A stretch of 64,000 nucleotides of DNA. It comes from Dipteronia dyeriana. Its lineage: Eukaryota; Streptophyta; Magnoliopsida; Sapindales; Sapindaceae. Position 1 is the first letter of the stretch, and every line of letters begins with the position of its first letter. A model generated the notes under the pieces. That model saw only the letters and a list, made by a program, of their open reading frames with translations. It did not search any database and had not been told where the DNA came from. The stretch lies in the NCBI GenBank assembly GCA_032871835.1, contig CM065297.1:42905098-42969097 (forward strand), in the 5' to 3' direction. Shown here piece by piece: positions 22,124 through 34,111 of the stretch. Position numbers and translations under genes: made by a program.

Positions 22124-22876
22124 ATGCATCAAGTTGGCCGCCCACGCAAGAGACCGGTAGCTGACCTAGGAGAGAGGAGTGGTAACCAAGATGAAAATGA
22201 GATAGAATCACACCCTCAGCCACCTATAGCTCCACCTCATGTGCTAGAACCTAGGGAGGAACCAATAGATAGGATTCCAGAACTGTTGACTGTGATGGTT
22301 CAGTACCAAATGCGAGTGTCAGAGAATTTTATTGAGCATGCACGAAAATTGGGAGCTATGAATTTTGATGGAACTGGAGATCCAGATAGTACTAGTTCTT
22401 GGTTGAATGAGCTGGAACGTGTATTTAAAGTTATGAGTTGCATAGATGAACAGAAGGTCTCTTTTGCTACGTTTTTGCTAAAGGAAAAAACATATGATTG
22501 GTGGGTCTCAGTTCAATGAAGAACTCCTAAAGGAATTACTTGGGAGGATTTTAAGAAGCAGTTTAATGATCGTTATTATCCTCGTTTCTATCAAGATTTG
22601 AAAATGGCTGAAATTTTCAAACTAATGAAGGGATCTATGTCAGTAGAAGAGTATGAGAAGAAGTTTACAGAACTTTTGAGAGTTGCTCCGTATGTAGTCG
22701 ATGATGAAGAAAATAAGTGCAAAAAATTTGAAGATGGACTTAGATCAGAAATCAAGACAAAAGTGACTACTTCTGGGCATGTTGAGTTTGGTAAATTGTT
22801 TGAAGTTGCATTGAGAGTGGAGAGAGGCCTTAATGACTCTCGCAGATTTGAACAGAAGCAAAAGCATAGTAACTAG
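22124..22876 (+). pseudogene. Gypsy G gag (capsid), one in-frame stop, truncated
   Basis: Gag assembles the particle that encloses the element RNA. The frame starts at the ATG at 22124, about 90 bp after the primer site. It contains MNFDGTGDPDSTSSWLNELE and FATFLLKEKTYDWWVSVQ, typical of the Retrotrans_gag capsid domain of chromovirus (Tekay/Del-like) gypsy elements. A TGA at 22517 interrupts it. The same frame continues with GITWEDFKKQFNDRYYP and MSVEEYEKKFTELLRVAP to a TAG at 22874. About 250 codons survive. The zinc knuckle, protease and all of pol are missing, because copia LTR sequence resumes at about 22900. Apart from that stop the frame is well preserved. Confidence 0.9.
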
Positions 22877-22899
22877 TCAGCAGGGGGCTCTTATAGCAA

Positions 22900-24109
22900 A
22901 ATGTGTTAGGCGGCAAGGCTATTAAGAATAGCTTAAATTATATTATTTTTATTTTATTATTTAATTAAATGGAAATTAAATAATTTTTTGATTAATTATT
23001 TATTTAATTAAAAGTCAAAATCTTTTTTCTAATAGGAGATTGTCTCCTAAAAATTATACTATTGTTAGTATTATAATTAATATTAAAGACTATATTTGAT
23101 AAGTAGATAAATAGACGGAGTTATTTATCTAATCAAATTAGGAAGTCTGTAATATGGTTGCAAATACACTATTGAGTTGGATTAGGAGTCTTGGTGTAGG
23201 ATAGAATTCCTTTTTGAAAAGGATTCTTAGCCACCAAGTAAATCTACCTAAGGAAAGGATTCTTAACTACCAAGTAATCCTTCTTAGGAAAAGAATTAAG
23301 TCTCCTAATTGTATTATTGTGAATTTCGGCCAGTTCATAAATATATATAAGAGTATAGAATTCCTTTTAGAAATGTATTCTTAACTACCAAATAAATCCA
23401 CCTAAGGAAAGGATTCTTGTCAACCAAGTAAATCATTCTTAGGAAAGGATTTGTGATCCTATATATATATATCCTTGTGAATTTCGGCCAGCCCTATGAT
23501 TTTTAGAGTGAAAATTTCGGCCTATCTAAGAGTTTTCTAAGAGAGAATTTTTCTTGGCAAGTGAGAATTTTGAGAGAGAAAATTTAGTATTTTACTCTAG
23601 ACAAAATTCAATCAACTCTAAGATATAGGATATGGAATTCGGCCAAGGAGAAAAGAGAAAAAGAGAACATTTTTATTTTTGATAGTATACTAGTATCCTT
23701 TACATCAAAAGGGTTTTGTGTACAAAATCAAATCGGATTCACGCGAGTTTCAATCAAGTAGATTGATAATTCACAAGTGGCCGGACTTTCTTGGATTTTT
23801 CTCTTGGAGGATATTTGTTACTAACAAAGAAAAAATTTCGTTAGTCTCCATCCTCAAGTATACAATTTAAAGATTGGGAGCCCACACTCCTAGGTGATTC
23901 ACGTTCATGATTGGACTGGAAGATCTTACTGAATCAATTTGGCGCTTGTTCAATCGTCACGAGGAAAAGGTACTATATTTTTTATATACATCAATTAATC
24001 TAGGGTTATGGTTCTTGTTATTTAAACAATTTTTTTTTATTTATACGCAAACCCTAATTTTCATTTTTATCACACTTTCATTGCATTTTGAACCGTTTTT
24101 TTCCTTACA
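22900..24109 (+). repeat. Copia A 3' LTR, right part
   Basis: Resumes at GTGTTAGGCGGCAAGG, which aligns with about 46737 of copy D, and runs to the LTR end TCCTTACA at 24109. It contains the conserved (TA)n TATA-like tract near 23460-23475 and the CATCAAAAGG-TTTTGTGTACAA block near 23705. Following bases CTCGG are the flanking DNA. The 5' LTR of A is not in the window. Confidence 0.85.
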
Positions 24110-24589
24110 CTCGGTGCTTAAGCGCCAGGTTCTAATAGTGGAGATATCCCTTGAGAGTTCACAAACACAAGCAAAAAATAATATCAAAATGAGGGAAAAA
24201 GTTTTTCAAATCTATAAACACTTTTCATTTCTTAAACACCATGAATAGTCTCATTACATCAACGTCATCTTGTGCCATATAAGATACATCATATAAGTGG
24301 ACTACTTGCCTGAAACTTTTATTCCTTTGATAGATAGAATCTTTGAAGTAATAATAGGTAATGTGTGTGCTCCCAAGCCAATTTGAAAGCCAAACACATT
24401 TATAATTTTTCATTCTATCACCACATTAACCATAACCCAAGACACCTAAACACTAAGCCAACCCTCACTTAACCTAAACACTAAGCCAACACTAAGCCAA
24501 CACTTAGCCAATGGCATTCAACAAGCAAAGGTTTAGTTTTAGGGATTTCGATCGGGCCAATTTTGTGCTATTAATGGCTTTATTCTAGT
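24110..24589. other. gene-free flank of copia A
   Basis: No domain or terminus identified. At 24445-24515 the string CTAAACACTAAGCCAAC is repeated about three times imperfectly, forming a short tandem repeat. Confidence 0.5.
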
Positions 24590-26217
24590 CAATGTAGGCA
24601 TACTGTTTATTTTAGGCAATGGAAATCAAAACCAAGACATTCTGGGTAGGACAAGTCAAAGTTTTAAGGAAGAGTGTCCGGTTGGTTCGAAATTCACAAG
24701 TCCCTACCCGTAGCACGCTACCCGCGAGTTGTGAACAATTTTTCCCAAGGAAGTCTTCGCCCAAAAGAGTTTGCTGGTCTACACCAACAATGTGTTACCC
24801 ACGAAGCTTCTCTAGATTGCAAACTAGAGTTCGTTGGTCCACACCAACAAATTGTTACCTATAAATTGGTAATAATTCTTACCCAAATTGACTTTTCCAA
24901 GAGGACTTCGCAGATATATACCCGTACAATCACCTGCTACCCCGAAGCTCAAATTTCCTTAATCAACGAACTACCCACAGACCTAGAGTCAGAAATGCAT
25001 AAGTTGTAGTTTATGGGTCTCTACCCTTGTATTACAGGCCGTAAAGTTGTCCTGATTCGGTGACATTGACAAACCTAGACCTATTATGGAAACAATATAA
25101 TTACATCACTTCTGACAAGGCTTCACACTAACCCATACCTTTTCTTACCTCATCTAGATCTTAGAATCTCTCCCACCACATTAAAACCAATTCTACACCA
25201 TTTTCTGCCATATTTTCTCAATAAATCACTTCCCACATTTCTCTTTTATCACAAATTTCATTCGAAACAGAACACCCATTCACGGAGCATGAATTCCTCA
25301 CATAGGAGGAGGACAAGAGCAAGAAGACTAGAGAGATCACAATACGCCAACGAGTCATTTCTTGTCCCTTGCTTGTTTTTTCTCCTTTGTACTTTGAATG
25401 TGTAGCTAAACCCCTTATGGGAGTTGATGTAATTGTTCATGGATTGTGGGTAATCCATCATAACTTATTACTTGATCTATTTAGTTCCATTCATTGTTTT
25501 TAATGCATTTGATTCCTTACAGAATAGAGTAGATATGCCCTCTCTTGATTATTGTTTTTGTTTCAAATTAATTTGATGCTTTAAAAATGGATTAAATATC
25601 TTCTTGAATTAAGTAGTTATGATAACTTTTAATTCATGTTAGATAAACACTCTAAGGTGATAAATTTGCTATCTTGAATGGAAGGGTTGTGTTAAGAATA
25701 GTCCAATCTGATTCATCCGAACTATAATGGGAAGGATGGATTGAGAATATGCCCTTCCAAGCCATTCTAACCATTAAAATCTACCTATGCTTAAAGAAAA
25801 ACTTTCTCAACACTCAATCTAGGATGCCATTAGCTATTGTGTAGTCGAGGATTTAATGATTCCAATAAAGGTAGATTAACCCTAAGTGATTGAATAGGTT
25901 CTTAAAGGATTAATTGGATTGCCTATTATTTGTGTTAGGATTGCATCAACTTCCATATCTTTATCAAATCATTCCATATCGTATTCTCATTAACTTAGAT
26001 GCATTTTGGTTTTAGTTTAATTGTTCATTGCTAATTACCAAAATCAACCATCTCGTTTTACTTTAAAAAACTTATTTTATTAGAATATCAATCTGATCAT
26101 CACTACCATTCAATCACTGTGGAACGATACCTTACTTGCCATATACTTGTTTTTGAAAACATTCTGAGCATATTTTGAGGTTTTTATAAATCCCTTTTTG
26201 TTTTTGCATTCACGACA
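24590..26217 (+). mobile_element. Probable gypsy (Athila-like) LTR
   Basis: No coding domain is present. The right end, CACTGTGGAACGATACC (about 26116) followed about 100 bp later by TTCACGACA, resembles 3' ends of plant Athila-type LTRs. Two copies of a ~70-bp unit with TGGTC(T/C)ACACCAACAA lie at 24775-24860; GTTGGT-CCAC-ACCAAC within it is a 6-bp-stem hairpin. The open frames at 24619-25009 cover this repeat and lack a known motif. Left boundary and target-site duplication not found, so extent is approximate. Confidence 0.4.
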
Positions 26218-28436
26218 AATGCAAATAATTAGCAGCCCAGCCTAAAGCTATCAGGTTGAGTAACAAGTAAGAGATTGACCCCATCAAACATGACTAAGTC
26301 AATGGAACCAAGTGTCGTGATATCTCAATTACCCTCTCCCCAAATCTCGAGCATGATCTCCTAGAGGTCACTGAGAAGCTGAGCCATGTTTGGTTTGCTT
26401 CTCTCAAAGATATAAATATCAGACCCTTTATTAAAGAAATGGGCAGAATTTTTTCCTCTTAAGGTCATGTTAAAGATTTGCTCCTCTTTACTCACAAACA
26501 CATGAAGACTAATATATAACAACTCGAGTGCTTGACTCGACGCAACTAGCTTTTAAAAATAAAAAATCTATTGAATCCTCTCTCTTGCTTTTACTCTCTC
26601 TATCATTCAATTTATGAATGAGTTTGCTTCGCTTCAGCTTTAGGACTAATTCTAACTCTATCTCAACTTGGAAAAGCTTAGGGATTCTTAGTCAGCTCAG
26701 CTCAATTGACCCGACACGCATGACTCTACACCAACAAACTTGTTTGCTTTAAACACTTTCTCATTGAGTTTATCTTTTATATTCGATTCACTGTCTGACT
26801 TGAGCGTTAGAGAGTCCTCTAAATGGATCACCTCCTTTTTAAGTCTTTTCTGTAGGTTGTTGTTGCCTACTAGATTACAAATTTAACTGCAGATTCGAGG
26901 ATCTACAAATTTTAACATCATTTCTTTATATATTTTTATAATTTTCATTTATATATTTTTTTAAAAATTTAATAACGTAAATATAAGATACCATAAAAAG
27001 TTATAAAAAAATTAGTATAATTTAATTTCTTGATATATTATAGTATATCGAAAATTCCACTAATTTAAATTTGTAAATTTTAATACATATATTGTATCAT
27101 TTTATGTTACCTTATGACATTCATAAGTTTTTAGCTTCTTAATGTCCAAATGTTTTTTTTTTTTGAAAAATTATCTACCGTGAATTATTGAGATCGAACA
27201 CTACTAGCATGTTCTGGATGTCTACCTTGATAATTGGAATAAGTTGACTCCCACAACAAAAGGTCTCCCAACATTTATTGTGGTTTTATCGGCAATGGTG
27301 GGAAACTTTATACAAGGTGTAAGGTTAGAACCCATAACCACTCTACATGGATTTTCGGATACCATTTCAACCTTTACACTCAAGATGCAATCTCACACCT
27401 ACTCTTGATCCCAAGTGGAACTTACTCTTTACAGTGCTTGTAATATATGAATGATTATAAGAATAATTTGCTAGGACATATATTTATTTGTGATAGCTCT
27501 AAAAACAATTGTTTTCATGATTGGCTAGATTCCATGATTAGATACTGATTTGCAAGAAATTCGCGTTAGACTCATAGTGTCCAAATAGGTATTATGTCTC
27601 ATGCTTCATCGGGTTCAAGGGTTTCGATTCTTTTAGAGATCACGCCTAAAGGTAAGTTTTGTATGGCTTTAACTCTCAGAAGATCATAGGAGAACACAAA
27701 CACAACTAATTCATTTGTGTCCCTATATCGGTTGTACAACATGTTACACTCGCACACTTCTATCATGATTCATATTGTAATTAATATCTGTTGCATTAAT
27801 GAGTTCTGAGAGCTCATTTTTGTTATTGTGTCTTTATTCAGATTTACAGTTGTTGTGTAGTGTTATGGTTTTGTTGGCTTTATGGAACGATTTACTTTGT
27901 ACAAATTTCATCTTCACATTTGTGCATGTGCCTTGCACTTGTTTCTCATCATGATGCTATAGAACAAGATTTCTATTCTATAGCATGAGACTTTTAGCGT
28001 GATCTATGTTGTCACTAAACCTATTCGTGAAACCTAAGTGGAGTTTCCGTCTTTGCAACACAAGACTTTAGCATTACATGTGATTTCACGATTCCTAGTT
28101 GCAGAGTTTTATAGCTTCGAACAATAATTCTAACGTTTGTATATTGAGGTTATCCCTCATTCACCCTCGTCGTGTTGTAGTAGTGGCAGTGTATAGCATG
28201 ACGTGTTGAACATGATATTGTTGGTCGAACTGGTAGCTTGCACAATAACATTGCATGTTTTCTATTACATTGTGACGAGCTATTGTTGTGTGGTCGTCGT
28301 AGTACCCATATCAAACCTAGTTCATTTTACTATAGTGTGATGTAGTGAGTGTTACCTTTGGTCGTGGTATATGTTCGAGTCACCTGACTAAGTCATTTTT
28401 AGACCACATATTGAACATAATTTTATCTTCTTGTTA
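26218..28436. other. gene-free DNA, AT-rich centre
   Basis: No recognisable gene, LTR or tandem repeat. The part 26900-27140 is extremely AT-rich. The rest has retroelement-like texture but no domain I can name. Confidence 0.45.
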
Positions 28437-29815
28437 TGTTTGTGAGTAATGTTGGTTTAATTATATATCAAAGCAATATTTCTCTTGTATTGATTAACTG
28501 TCTAGGTTGGTGTGATTCAAGCTTCAAAAAAGAATGACATCATGTCAAGAAAGGAGAAGCCTTCAAAACGAAGCAAGCTTTAATGCACATCAAAGGTAAT
28601 TTAAACATCTTTCCTCATGCAAGGTTACTTAGGCACAAATGCACAAATATTGCATTCATAAGTGCCCCTACATAGTTATGCTCAATTGGTATAACACATA
28701 CACACACATGTTACTGTGTGCACATGTATTAGATCTAAATTGACAAATTTTGTAAAATGCATAATTTTAGGACTATATCTAGGGAATGTCATACTTGTGT
28801 GTTCTTGTATTTGTTTTTTTATGATTTTTAATCTGGACATGATCTCACACTTTTTCTTGTTGTGTTCCAGTCATTTTGGTTTTTCATTCCTTAGATTTTT
28901 GGTTTCGAGTTGGATGTTATGAATCTTTGTGTCATTATCATACATGGTTTTCATCTTGATATACCGAGTTGATTTCCATACTATTTATGAAAATGTTGTT
29001 GATATCCATGTTTGTGAGAGAGTCCCAGTTCATAATCCAAAAACAAATTCAAAATCAGAGTTCGGAGGCAGAAATACGGTCAAAGAATGTAAGAGGTGCA
29101 CAATGGGAGAAGAAATGGCAAATAGACATTTTCACCTCTTTCCCAAAAGAAGCACGTGAGCCTCACGGGAAGGGATTTCTTCTATCCCCGTGAGGCCTAC
29201 ACACCTCCATGAGATAGTGAAATGGTGTGGCACCACTAGCCAAGCGAGTTGGTCTCCTCTCCATATCATCTCCCTCCTTTAAATTCACTTATTCCTTCCA
29301 TTTTTAATTTAAAGAAGAAAATGTGCATAAATTTTCTTTGAAATTCAATCAACTCCAAACATCATAACTTTCTCAATTCACATCCAAATTAGTGATTCAA
29401 GTTGGAGAACCATTGTATCGAAGTCTTCTATCATTTTCAAGCAAGTTTGAAGTGTTTTATTAAAGTTGATGGTGGTTCTATACCTAAATTCGTGACTACA
29501 CGTTTTTACAAGCTATTGATCTATTCTTTTTGTTTTGATCTTTAAAGTCTTCAATTACCTTGGGTTTTCTTCTTTCTTTTGTGTATATTATTTGAACAAA
29601 ACCTATTAAGAGATAGAGATTCAATTTTAAGCTTGTTGAGCTTAACTGGAGACTCGCATGTTGAGTTATGTTTTATGAATCTATATTTTCACATGCTTGC
29701 GAGTTGTATTGTGACTTGCTTAATATCAAGGGCTATTAGTGTTTTAATTGAATGATTTTGATGATTGTTAGCAGTTAATAACCATTTTTGGCTAGGGTCT
29801 AAAGAAGAATTTTTC
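28437..29815 (+). mobile_element. Sirevirus-type LTR fragment (i)
   Basis: It begins TGTTTGTGAG-TAATGTTGG, aligning with the start of the S LTR at 58015. Collinear matches continue through GTGATTCAAGCTTCAA (about 28513), a TATCCATGTTTGTGAGAGAGT block (about 29002) that corresponds to 58590-58615, and AGTTGGAGAACCATTG (about 29400). It breaks off near 29815, at a point matching roughly 59500 of the S LTR. The open frames at 28929-29193 lie inside this non-coding LTR. Confidence 0.75.
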
Positions 29816-29943
29816 ATCTGGTTAGTGCCTGGCAAAGTCTACCTGGTAGAATCTAGATCGGAATCGGTACCTAGATACTAGGGATTCTCGATACCAAGGA
29901 CCAAGAAGAAGTCGACACCACATCCCACATACAACCAGTTATC
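29816..29943 (-). repeat. Fragment of LARD-2-family LTR, left of copia B
   Basis: On the minus strand it reads CTAGGTACCGATTCCGAT and ends at the copia B insertion point. This corresponds to about 53380-53430 of the LARD-2 LTR. The matching other half of that LTR lies right of copia B at 41340-41676. Its last five bases, TTATC, are B's left target site. Confidence 0.55.
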
Positions 29944-32207
29944 TATTGGGATTATGCTCGATCGCAAGAGTGTAATAGTGTATTTGACAATCTTTTCAAA
30001 TTAATAAAGTGATTTCTAGTTTAACAAATCTTATAGCATTTATAGTTTAATTTTTATAATTGTCAAAAGTAAATAATCATAAAGTCAAAAGACTATGAGA
30101 AAAGAAGAATTGTTCATATATCTGGATATGTATGAGGTAGACACAATTCTATAGTTAGTCATGAGTAATATTCACAACTTAAGATAAAGGTTGGGCGCCT
30201 TTATCTTGTCAAATAAGTAGATTCTTTTGCAAGCATTTGAGTGGGATCAAATGTGTTATGATGAGTCTAAAATCAACAAAGTGTGGTGTCTTTGGGCAAA
30301 AGAAACTGGTGCACTGGGTCATTGAATTGTATCACAGTGAAATACTTTATCTAGAACCGTTAATGGATATTTTTTTTTTACTTGAAGACAATCGGAGAGT
30401 CTATCCCAATCCTGAGATAAATGATGGACCTATAGTCGTAAGTGTTATTATTCAAGCTATCAATGAGTACGATTATATAGCATAGTCTATCCTCGATAGT
30501 TTGGTAGTATTCATTTGTTAATCGATAGGAGACTTCATTTATACATATGGACATCGTGGCTCCATTTCTTTAATAAGAGTATAATATCATCATATGGATG
30601 TTTTGAGGTATTAAATATTAAATTTTAACGTTAATTTTTCATTAGTATCTACTGAAATATGGCTTCTGGACAAGTCAAATTATCCAAGTTCAAAATGTGG
30701 TCATTTGAGAAAATATGGTAACTTGGAGATCTATAGGAGGTCTATGAGCTCTTGGCGATTACTGGTATTCTTTACGAGGATACACTTTCTCCATTAAGAT
30801 TGTCTAGGGTATGAATGAGCAATATTAACTTATTCTATCTTTATTTAAGAGTTCAATTTTAGTTCTTTAGTGGAATGAACTAAAATTATTAGATTGGACC
30901 TAAGTGAATCATTTGTTGATGGTGATTAGGTCATGTCTATAAGAGTTTAAATTTAGATAGTCTGCCAAGATCCCCAACCCATACGAACTTCCATGAATCA
31001 CCTTATATATTCTGTCAGACCAATTTATGGGTCCATCTAGAATTGTATTAAGGCATGTGGACTTGTTTCTATTAGTAAGAATAGGTCTAGTTCATATGTG
31101 GACTTTTTATTTAAGTCCAATTGATTTAATAAAATAGGAAAAACAATATTTGGCCCATATAAATTGGCTTGGGTGGCTAAGGCTATATATATTAGCTTAT
31201 TATATTATTTAATTAAATAGAAATTAATTAATTTGTTACTTAATTAATTATTTAATTAAAAGTCAAAATCTTTTTCCTTGCAGGAGAAGGTCTCCTAGAG
31301 TCATATTATTGTTGGTAATATTGTAAGTATCAAATACTATATCTGATAAGTAGATAAACAAAAGAAATTTATTTATCTAGTCAAATTAGGAAGTATTTGA
31401 TTTCTATTAGGACACTAATTGACAGTTGGTCAAATTAGGTAGTTTTTGATTTAGTCACAATTTAATTTATATTCAACAATTTGTTAGTGAATAAATACAC
31501 TATTAGAGTTGGATTAGGAGTCTGGGTGTGTAAAAGAAATCCTATTTTTAAGAGGGTTGAATCCGAATTTTGATAGGAGTCTTGGTGAAGTAGAAATCCT
31601 CTTTCTAGGAGGATTTTCGGCCACCTATATATACTCCTTTATAGAATTTTGACCAGAACCTAATTTTTGCTGTGAGAAGTTGTTTTTTATTTGTTTTTTT
31701 ACATTTATATATAAAAAACTTTGTCCAACTTATAGATATTGTGTAATGAATTCGGCCAAGGAGAAGAGAAAAGAAGAACGTTTTGTTTTCGATAGTGCAC
31801 TAGTAGACTTTACATCAAAAGGTCTTGTGTACAACATCGAATCAAGGTTTACCCGAGTTTCAATCAAATAGATTGATAATTCACAAGTGACCAGACGTTC
31901 TTGGGTTTTCTCCTGGAGGATTATTGTGACTAACAAAGAAGAAGATTTTGTTTATTTCCATCCTCATGTATACAATTAAAAGAAAGGGAGCCCACACTCC
32001 TAGGTGTTCACGTTCATAATTGGATTGGAAGATCTTACGGATTCAATTCGACGCTAGTTCAACCGTCATGAAAGAAAAGGTACGATACTTTTAATATACG
32101 TCAATTAATCTAGGGTTAAGGTTCCTTCTATTAAAGTGAAAATAATTTAAAATATACCAAACCCAATTTTACACTTTCGCCGTTTTTTGAACCGATTTTT
32201 CCCTACA
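29944..32207 (+). repeat. Copia B 5' LTR (2.26 kb)
   Basis: Ends TTTTTCCCTACA before the primer site. A candidate TATA box (TATATATA, 31626-31633) is conserved in position in the LTRs at 39130, 41677 and 22900-24109. It retains a ~78-bp stretch (about 30704-30781) that is missing from the three LTRs at 39130, 41677 and 44155. Over 30171-30528 it is almost identical to 44382-44738 but not outside that tract. The 82-codon frame at 30237-30485 is inside the LTR and is not a gene. Confidence 0.9.
31626..31633 (+). promoter_or_regulatory. Candidate TATA box of copia LTR
   Basis: TATATATA in the sequence CCACCTATATATACTCC. Equivalent strings occur at the same place in other family members (about 40753, 43300, 50230), which supports a core promoter. 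Confidence 0.55.
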
Positions 32208-32209
32208 AT

Positions 32210-32220
32210 TGGTATCAGAG
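32210..32220 (+). other. Primer-binding site of copia B
   Basis: TGGTATCAGAG, complementary to initiator tRNA-Met, two bases after the LTR's final CA. Confidence 0.9.
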
Positions 32221-32343
32221 GCTGGTTGTACCCTTGATTAATTCATGTATGTGTACGTGAATATATTTCATTTTATTGTAAAGATGCATGTTTTAGAAAG
32301 AGATGTCTCTCTAGGTATTTACATATATATTTACATTGGAATG

Positions 32344-32385
<42 letters not shown>

Positions 32386-33565
32386 TTTTATATGGATTGT
32401 TATTGCTCAATTTTGGTCATAGAATTTCAATGTATTTTTGCTTTGGGATTGTAACAAAAAGAGTGTCCTATCATCACAATAATTTCCTTCTTGGTAGTTG
32501 CTAAGATTTTTTTTTGTTGCTGTAATAAAAAAAACTGCAGTATTTTATTATTTAAAATTCTTGTGTAATACATTCAAGTTCCAAAGACTCAAATGTTTGA
32601 AGAATTAAAAGCAATCGGAATAAGTTTGAGACTGTGCGAGCCATAACAACTAACGTGCATGCGAATGAGCATGCGACAACGATTGTTGTGGCATGGGCTG
32701 CGCAGGACAGCCCTATGGAAGCCATGGGTTGCGCATGGCAGCCCTTTATGGGGTTGTGGGGTGTGCACGCCCATGGGAGGCAGCCAAGGTGTGCGCAAAT
32801 GATGTACGCAAGAAGACTTGTTCGCCAAGAAGGAGTTTTTTTGTATTCCAAGACATATGTAATTTACATGCTTTTCTAGGATGGACCAAAATAGTAGCTG
32901 TTTGTATTAATGTAAATATTGCAATGTTTGTCATTGTTTGATAACTTGTCATATAGAATAGGAGTGCCACTCATATATCTATTTTGGTATGAACATGCAT
33001 TGAATGGTTTAGGTATCTAATTGGCATCTAGATAACTTGGTAAATCATTCCATGGAATTCGATCACATGCCTTAAACAATAAAGTGGGAGAAGGTGTTTC
33101 GGAACACCTACGGCCTCCAAGTTCAGTTGAGCTTTATGTTTCGTGTAATAAGCCCCCAAAAAGTAATCATGAATGGAATTTAGCAAGATACTTCCTTAAA
33201 AGGATAGACTAGACAATTGGCTCAAACGATATCTACTCTCAAAAGAGGGATATTCGTGAGGGATTATATTGAAGGTCAATAACTTGATAACACACTCAAT
33301 GTGATTTTATTAATATCCTCCCATGAGTTCATGTTAATAAAAATGCAAGGCTAAAATTTAAAATGATGTTTGTTATGTTAACCATTAGGTGGGACCTAGT
33401 CCAACTAGTAAATGGTGCGAACTCTTAAAAGAGGCGTGACATTTATGGGTGTTGGATCACCGTTGAATTTTATGATTGAATTATTTTATTTATTTCAAGG
33501 TAAATATTCAAAAGTGTTATATCATGATTGTTTACTTATATAATTTTTGTTATTAAAAAGAAATC
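32221..33565 (+). other. Copia B leader (5' UTR)
   Basis: About 1.35 kb lie between the primer site and gag. It holds an (AT)n tract (about 32347-32382), a GC-richer island with consecutive hairpins (32657-32772) and otherwise AT-rich DNA. The first ~330 bp match element D (47782-48085). The rest is not seen elsewhere in the window. Overlapping frames on both strands at 32552-32970 come from the GC-rich island and show no family motif. Confidence 0.6.
32657..32772 (+). other. Cluster of five consecutive hairpins
   Basis: Arms: GCATGC 32657-32662 with 32669-32674; ACAAC 32076+600 frame at 32676-32680 with GTTGT 32685-32689; GGGCTG 32695-32700 with CAGCCC 32708-32713; GGGTTG 32726-32731 with CAGCCC 32739-32744 (one G.T pair); GGGTG 32759-32763 with CGCCC 32768-32772 (one G.T pair). 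Loops are 4-7 nt. The third and fourth hairpins are copies of one another 31 bp apart. The function is unknown. Confidence 0.65.
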
Positions 33566-34111
33566 ATGACCCCATCCCTAATCAACATCCTAAAACATAA
33601 TGCTTTAACTGATGATATTTATGTCACATGGAAAAGGAATGTTGGGTTGTTGTTTCAAGCTGAAAAACATAAGTTCATTCTGTGTACTCCTAAATCACCT
33701 ACACCTACTAATGAATCTATTAAGCAGTAAAGAGATGAGTATCAGCAATGAAAGTCTTTAGATGAGATGGCTAAATGTTACATCATGGCCACCATCTTCG
33801 ATGTGTTGCATCAACATTATGAAGGAATGGAGACTGCTGCCGATATAATGATATATCTGGAAGAGATGTTTGCTATGAAGTCCAAGACGACTAAGAGAGA
33901 GGCAGTGACTGCTTTCCTAAATCTTAGGATAAAACCTGGACAGGTTGTGAAAGAACACATGATGAAAGTCATAGCACATCTTAACAGTGCTGAACTTAAT
34001 GGTGCTGAGATATATGGTGAGACGAAAATTAACATGATCGTCAACTCACTGTCAGATTCCTTTAATCATTTCAAGTTAGACTACACCTTGAATAATAAAG
34101 AATATGTCTGA
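33566..34111 (+). pseudogene. Copia B gag, two in-frame stops
   Basis: Gag builds the virus-like particle. From the ATG at 33566 the frame reads MTPSLINILKHNALTDD and VTWKRNVGLLFQAEKHKF, the usual N-terminus of Angela/Tork-type copia gag. It has a TAA at about 33728 and a TGA about 20 bases later. It then continues in frame through MAKCYIMATIFDVLHQHYEG and AVTAFLNLRIKPGQ to a stop at 34111. The UBN2-type capsid domain is recognisable. The remaining gag, with a normal zinc knuckle, is not intact: a CFLCGEKD string near 34296 looks like the first half of a knuckle. Confidence 0.85.

Larger units (their letters stand above)
20351..22899 (+). mobile_element. Gypsy element G (truncated), nested in copia A LTR
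   Basis: It comprises a 1.67-kb 5' LTR, a tRNA-Met-type primer-binding site and a partial gag. Copia A LTR sequence resumes at about 22900 (GTGTTAGGCGGCAAGG). No pol and no 3' LTR remain. The resumed host LTR lacks about 575 bp compared with copy D (about 46160-46735). A later deletion probably removed the G 3' portion together with host LTR sequence. Confidence 0.8.

Noticed and set aside
24619..25009. Two overlapping frames (81 and 111 codons) as a small gene
   Set aside because: They cover a ~70-bp duplicated unit in LTR-like DNA, differ in frame and match no family.
32552..32970. Overlapping open frames on both strands in the copia B leader
   Set aside because: They coincide with a GC-richer hairpin cluster where stops are rare by composition. 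No domain or start context supports a protein.
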